Of a stretch of 8,017 nt of DNA, positions 6,095 through 8,017 are shown one piece after another; the stretch's first letter is position 1, and each line of letters begins with the position of its first letter. The DNA lies in assembly GCA_030635045.1 (NCBI GenBank), contig DAOVZP010000063.1, positions 1 through 8,017 on the forward strand, read 5' to 3'. The notes beneath the pieces were generated by a model. It was not told the DNA's origin. It did not search any database and worked only from the letters and a program-made list of their open reading frames with translations. This DNA comes from Bacteroidota bacterium (GTDB taxonomy: Bacteria; Bacteroidota; Bacteroidia; Bacteroidales; B18-G4). The position numbers and the translations under genes are program-made.

Positions 6095-6315
6095 TTTTTG
6101 ATAAAGTCCTTGATCACCGTATATATGGCGAGAATAACTGCCAGGATAGAGAGCACGAGCGTAAATACGGGGAATTGCCATTCCACCAATTTATCCAGCT
6201 CTCTTCCCCCGAATGCCCCCGCCAGGATAATCACCAGCATCTGGAAGGCAATGGAAGAATACCTTGCGTACGCCTTAAGCGCTTTTTTCTTTTTCTTTGA
6301 GTCCTGTTGTTCCAT
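6091..6315 (-). CDS. atpZ: AtpZ/AtpI-family small membrane protein of the ATP synthase locus
   Basis: This 74-residue inner-membrane protein has a charged N-terminus with a five-lysine run (7-11), then YARYSSIAFQM leading into helix 1 (about 19-37, containing AGAFGGRELDKL) and helix 2 (about 48-68), ending IKDFIKK. The arrangement of two helices with a Gly-Gly-Arg-x-x-Asp turn is that of AtpZ, encoded beside F-type ATP synthase genes and linked to Mg2+/Ca2+ supply or assembly of the synthase. The ATG at 6315-6313 lies 41 nt inside the bactofilin gene. The only later Met (residue 26) would cut into helix 1, so the overlapping start is preferred. The stop overlaps the next gene's ATG. No synthase subunit gene follows in this window. 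Confidence 0.88.
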   Translation of the reverse strand: MEQQDSKKKKKALKAYARYSSIAFQMLVIILAGAFGGRELDKLVEWQFPVFTLVLSILAVILAIYTVIKDFIKK

Positions 6316-6685
6316 CGAGGGCAGTTTTGTCTACCCTGGTACCTGACTCACTCATATTACAAGTACCTGAGAATCGGGCACCCGGCTCAATAGACAACTT
6401 ACTGGTTGTGATCTCACCCGAAAGTTTAGCCGTTGCCTTCAGTGTTAATAATTCAGTTACGATAACCTGTGCCTTTACCTGGCCGGAAACGTCAGCATTT
6501 CTGCAGTTAACCTCTCCTTCCACATGCCCTGTCTGGCCTATCACTATCTTCCCTTTTGAATTGATTGATCCGATCAGGGTTCCGTCGATACGGAAATCAC
6601 CATTTGACTGTATGTCGCCTTTGATTGTTGTTCCGGCGCCAAGCATGTTCACCGATTGTGTGTCGCCATTAATAGTCTTCGCCAT
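6275..6685 (-). CDS. Bactofilin (polymer-forming cytoskeletal protein)
   Basis: Bactofilins polymerise without nucleotide into filaments through a right-handed beta-helix and act as scaffolds for cell-wall or envelope machinery. The 136 residues show the DUF583 core at about 14-110: repeated short beta rungs with glycine turns (AGTTIKGDIQSNGDFRIDG, GSINSKGKIVIGQTGHVEG, ADVSGQVKAQV, ATAKLSGEITTSKLSIEPGARFSG). These are flanked by short disordered ends, the C-terminal one Lys/Glu-rich. It lies 23 nt after sprE/porW and overlaps atpZ by 41 nt, an order recalled from other Bacteroidota. Co-expression with both neighbours is likely. A specific link to T9SS is only suggested by position. Confidence 0.93.
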   Translation of the reverse strand: MAKTINGDTQSVNMLGAGTTIKGDIQSNGDFRIDGTLIGSINSKGKIVIGQTGHVEGEVNCRNADVSGQVKAQVIVTELLTLKATAKLSGEITTSKLSIEPGARFSGTCNMSESGTRVDKTALDGTTGLKEKEKSA

Positions 6686-6708
6686 TTTTAAATCTGTTAG
6701 TTTGAAGC

Positions 6709-8017
6709 TTAGTCATTGAGATAGTTGATCTCAAAAAACCTTTTGTATAAGTCTACATCTTTATCCCTGTAAAAGATGGGGTAGTTCTTCATTGATATTA
6801 TTGTTTCTACGAAATTACCTGTACCCAACTCACCAAATACATAGGCATCGCTATTGATATCATTGTAATAATCCATCGCATCCTCTGCATTATCAAAGTT
6901 CCCGACTGTGATCATATACCTGACATCATCCAGTAAAACACTGTTGATCGTCAATTCCCGCAAGCTGTAATATTTTTGATTATGGTCAGATATCCGGACT
7001 TTCATCGCGCTCAGCTTTATTGACTGCCGCTTAACGACAAGCAGGTAAAGGTGAGTGGTTTTGGGGTCATAAGCATATGGAGATTCAAATGCCGGTTCCT
7101 CTGAAGATTCTGTGCTCGTCCCCGTACCCAGGTCCGGCCGGTCTTTTGCAATGTAATTCAACAGGTCCTGAGCCATGGGGCTCACTTCACTGGAAGGGTA
7201 ATTCTTTATGATACCCTTAAGAACAACGGCAAGGGAATCCACGACATCCACCTTACCCACTGCCAATGCTTTCAGGTATAAGAACTTTGGGATCAAGGCA
7301 GCAGAATCACCGTACAACCTCAAGGCCTGATCACTGTTCCCGATAACCGTATAGTACTGGCCTCTGTCAAAAGCTGTATAAGTTCTGGAATACAGTTCTG
7401 ACAGCTCAGATTCTTTAGCCTTCATATTTTTAAAATAGTCCGGATCCAATATGATCATGGCATAATCACTATCAGGGTAGTCGTTGATTATCAAATTTTT
7501 ATAATAGTCTGATCTATTAAAGTCGCTAACATCAAGGTAGAGTCTGTACAATTGGTAGTAAACCCTTAACCTGTTTGTGTCAATGGGATATCGTTCCAAC
7601 AGTTCTTCATAGGACTCGATCGACTTTAAGGTGTTATGAAGCCCTTCAGCATAGATCAGCCCGAGGTTATAAAAAGCTTCTGCGATGGCATTATCAGATT
7701 TTGCCAGCGCATCCTCTGAAAATGGAATATCTTTCAGATAATACTCCCTGTTATGCGGATCCAGGGCTTTGATACCAAGAGTATCACCGGCCCTTGCAAG
7801 GCTGTCGAGGGCCTCATCCAATAGCTCTTCAGGTTCCAGGGTGATCAGTTGTTTCTCCTGAAGTCGCCACAGATCCTCAAGCTTTCTGCTACCCCATTTA
7901 CGGATAAACTCTGAGTATCCGTTGCTTAATGTATTAGAGTTGTAAAAATACCATTTCGCCCCTCCTATTGGCTGGCCTGTATTAAAACCACTCTGCCCCT
8001 GGTCAAATGAAGCCAGG
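6709..8017 (-). CDS. sprE: SprE/PorW-like T9SS lipoprotein, C-terminal part
   Basis: SprE (gliding bacteria) or PorW (Porphyromonas) is an envelope TPR lipoprotein needed for type IX secretion and gliding. The frame is open from the right edge to the stop at 6709, giving 435 residues; a TTG at 7821 is internal and not a real start. Upstream of it, near residues 15-52 of this fragment, stands the family signature: GQPIGGAKWYFYN, then EFIRKWGSRKLEDLWR. TPR-like helical pairs follow at about 110-185 (AEAFYNLGLIYAEGLHNTLKSIESYEELLERYP and onward) and about 195-290. A Ser/Thr/Glu-rich linker precedes a C-terminal alpha/beta domain (about 320-435) starting HLYLLVVK and resembling a SPOR-like fold. 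The lipobox end lies outside the window. It heads the run bactofilin-atpZ-membrane protein-folE. Confidence 0.85.
   Translation of the reverse strand, partial: LASFDQGQSGFNTGQPIGGAKWYFYNSNTLSNGYSEFIRKWGSRKLEDLWRLQEKQLITLEPEELLDEALDSLARAGDTLGIKALDPHNREYYLKDIPFSEDALAKSDNAIAEAFYNLGLIYAEGLHNTLKSIESYEELLERYPIDTNRLRVYYQLYRLYLDVSDFNRSDYYKNLIINDYPDSDYAMIILDPDYFKNMKAKESELSELYSRTYTAFDRGQYYTVIGNSDQALRLYGDSAALIPKFLYLKALAVGKVDVVDSLAVVLKGIIKNYPSSEVSPMAQDLLNYIAKDRPDLGTGTSTESSEEPAFESPYAYDPKTTHLYLLVVKRQSIKLSAMKVRISDHNQKYYSLRELTINSVLLDDVRYMITVGNFDNAEDAMDYYNDINSDAYVFGELGTGNFVETIISMKNYPIFYRDKDVDLYKRFFEINYLND

Noticed and set aside
6095..6181. Longer N-terminus (29 extra residues) for the four-helix membrane protein
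   Set aside because: It would lie entirely inside atpZ. The extra residues look non-coding, while the ATG at 6094 forms a clean ATGA overlap with the atpZ stop.
7819..7821. TTG as the start of the SprE/PorW-like gene
   Set aside because: The frame stays open for 65 more codons to the window edge and those codons encode the conserved WYFYN / RKWGSRKLEDLWR family signature.

Overview
The window reads as chromosomal DNA from a member of the Bacteroidota, probably an environmental lineage in the Bacteroidales/Marinilabiliales area (inference). The signs are a SprE/PorW-type protein of the type IX secretion system (T9SS), the bactofilin-AtpZ gene pair typical of the phylum, start codons without strong Shine-Dalgarno sequences, and promoter-like TAnnTTTG boxes. 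No mobile element, tRNA, rRNA, CRISPR array or defence system is visible.

Layout. Positions 1-253 (minus) hold the N-terminal end of a secreted or outer-membrane beta-rich protein that runs off the left edge. Positions 254-598 are a gene-free divergent region with a 154-bp tract of degenerate 7-nt units. Positions 599-3907 (plus) are a three-gene nucleotide-sugar cluster: a DegT-family sugar aminotransferase, galE (UDP-glucose 4-epimerase) and rfbB (dTDP-glucose 4,6-dehydratase). galE and rfbB are 3 nt apart, while the aminotransferase is separated from galE by 93 nt of repeat DNA. Converging on this cluster are fabD (3953-4840, minus), which has its own promoter-like sequence, and then a minus-strand run read right to left: sprE/porW C-terminal part, bactofilin, atpZ, a four-helix membrane protein and folE.

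How the genes work together. The aminotransferase, epimerase and dehydratase supply activated (amino-/deoxy-)sugars for surface polysaccharide. FabD loads malonyl-ACP for fatty acid synthesis. FolE starts folate/pterin synthesis. The sprE-bactofilin-atpZ-membrane protein block normally leads into the F-type ATP synthase genes (atpB onward) in this phylum; here folE follows instead.

The most unusual signal lies between genes. Three stretches (354-507, 1730-1796, 4942-5032), and perhaps a fourth (3909-3943), are built from degenerate heptanucleotides kept in exact 7-nt register although the unit sequence drifts. The tracts share words with each other, including a 14-bp exact match in inverted orientation. 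Several begin at, or within a base of, a stop codon. One is interrupted by a 25-nt segment that contains a different repeat-like sequence. I do not see a complete new multi-gene system; the heptamer tracts are the best candidate for something under-described.
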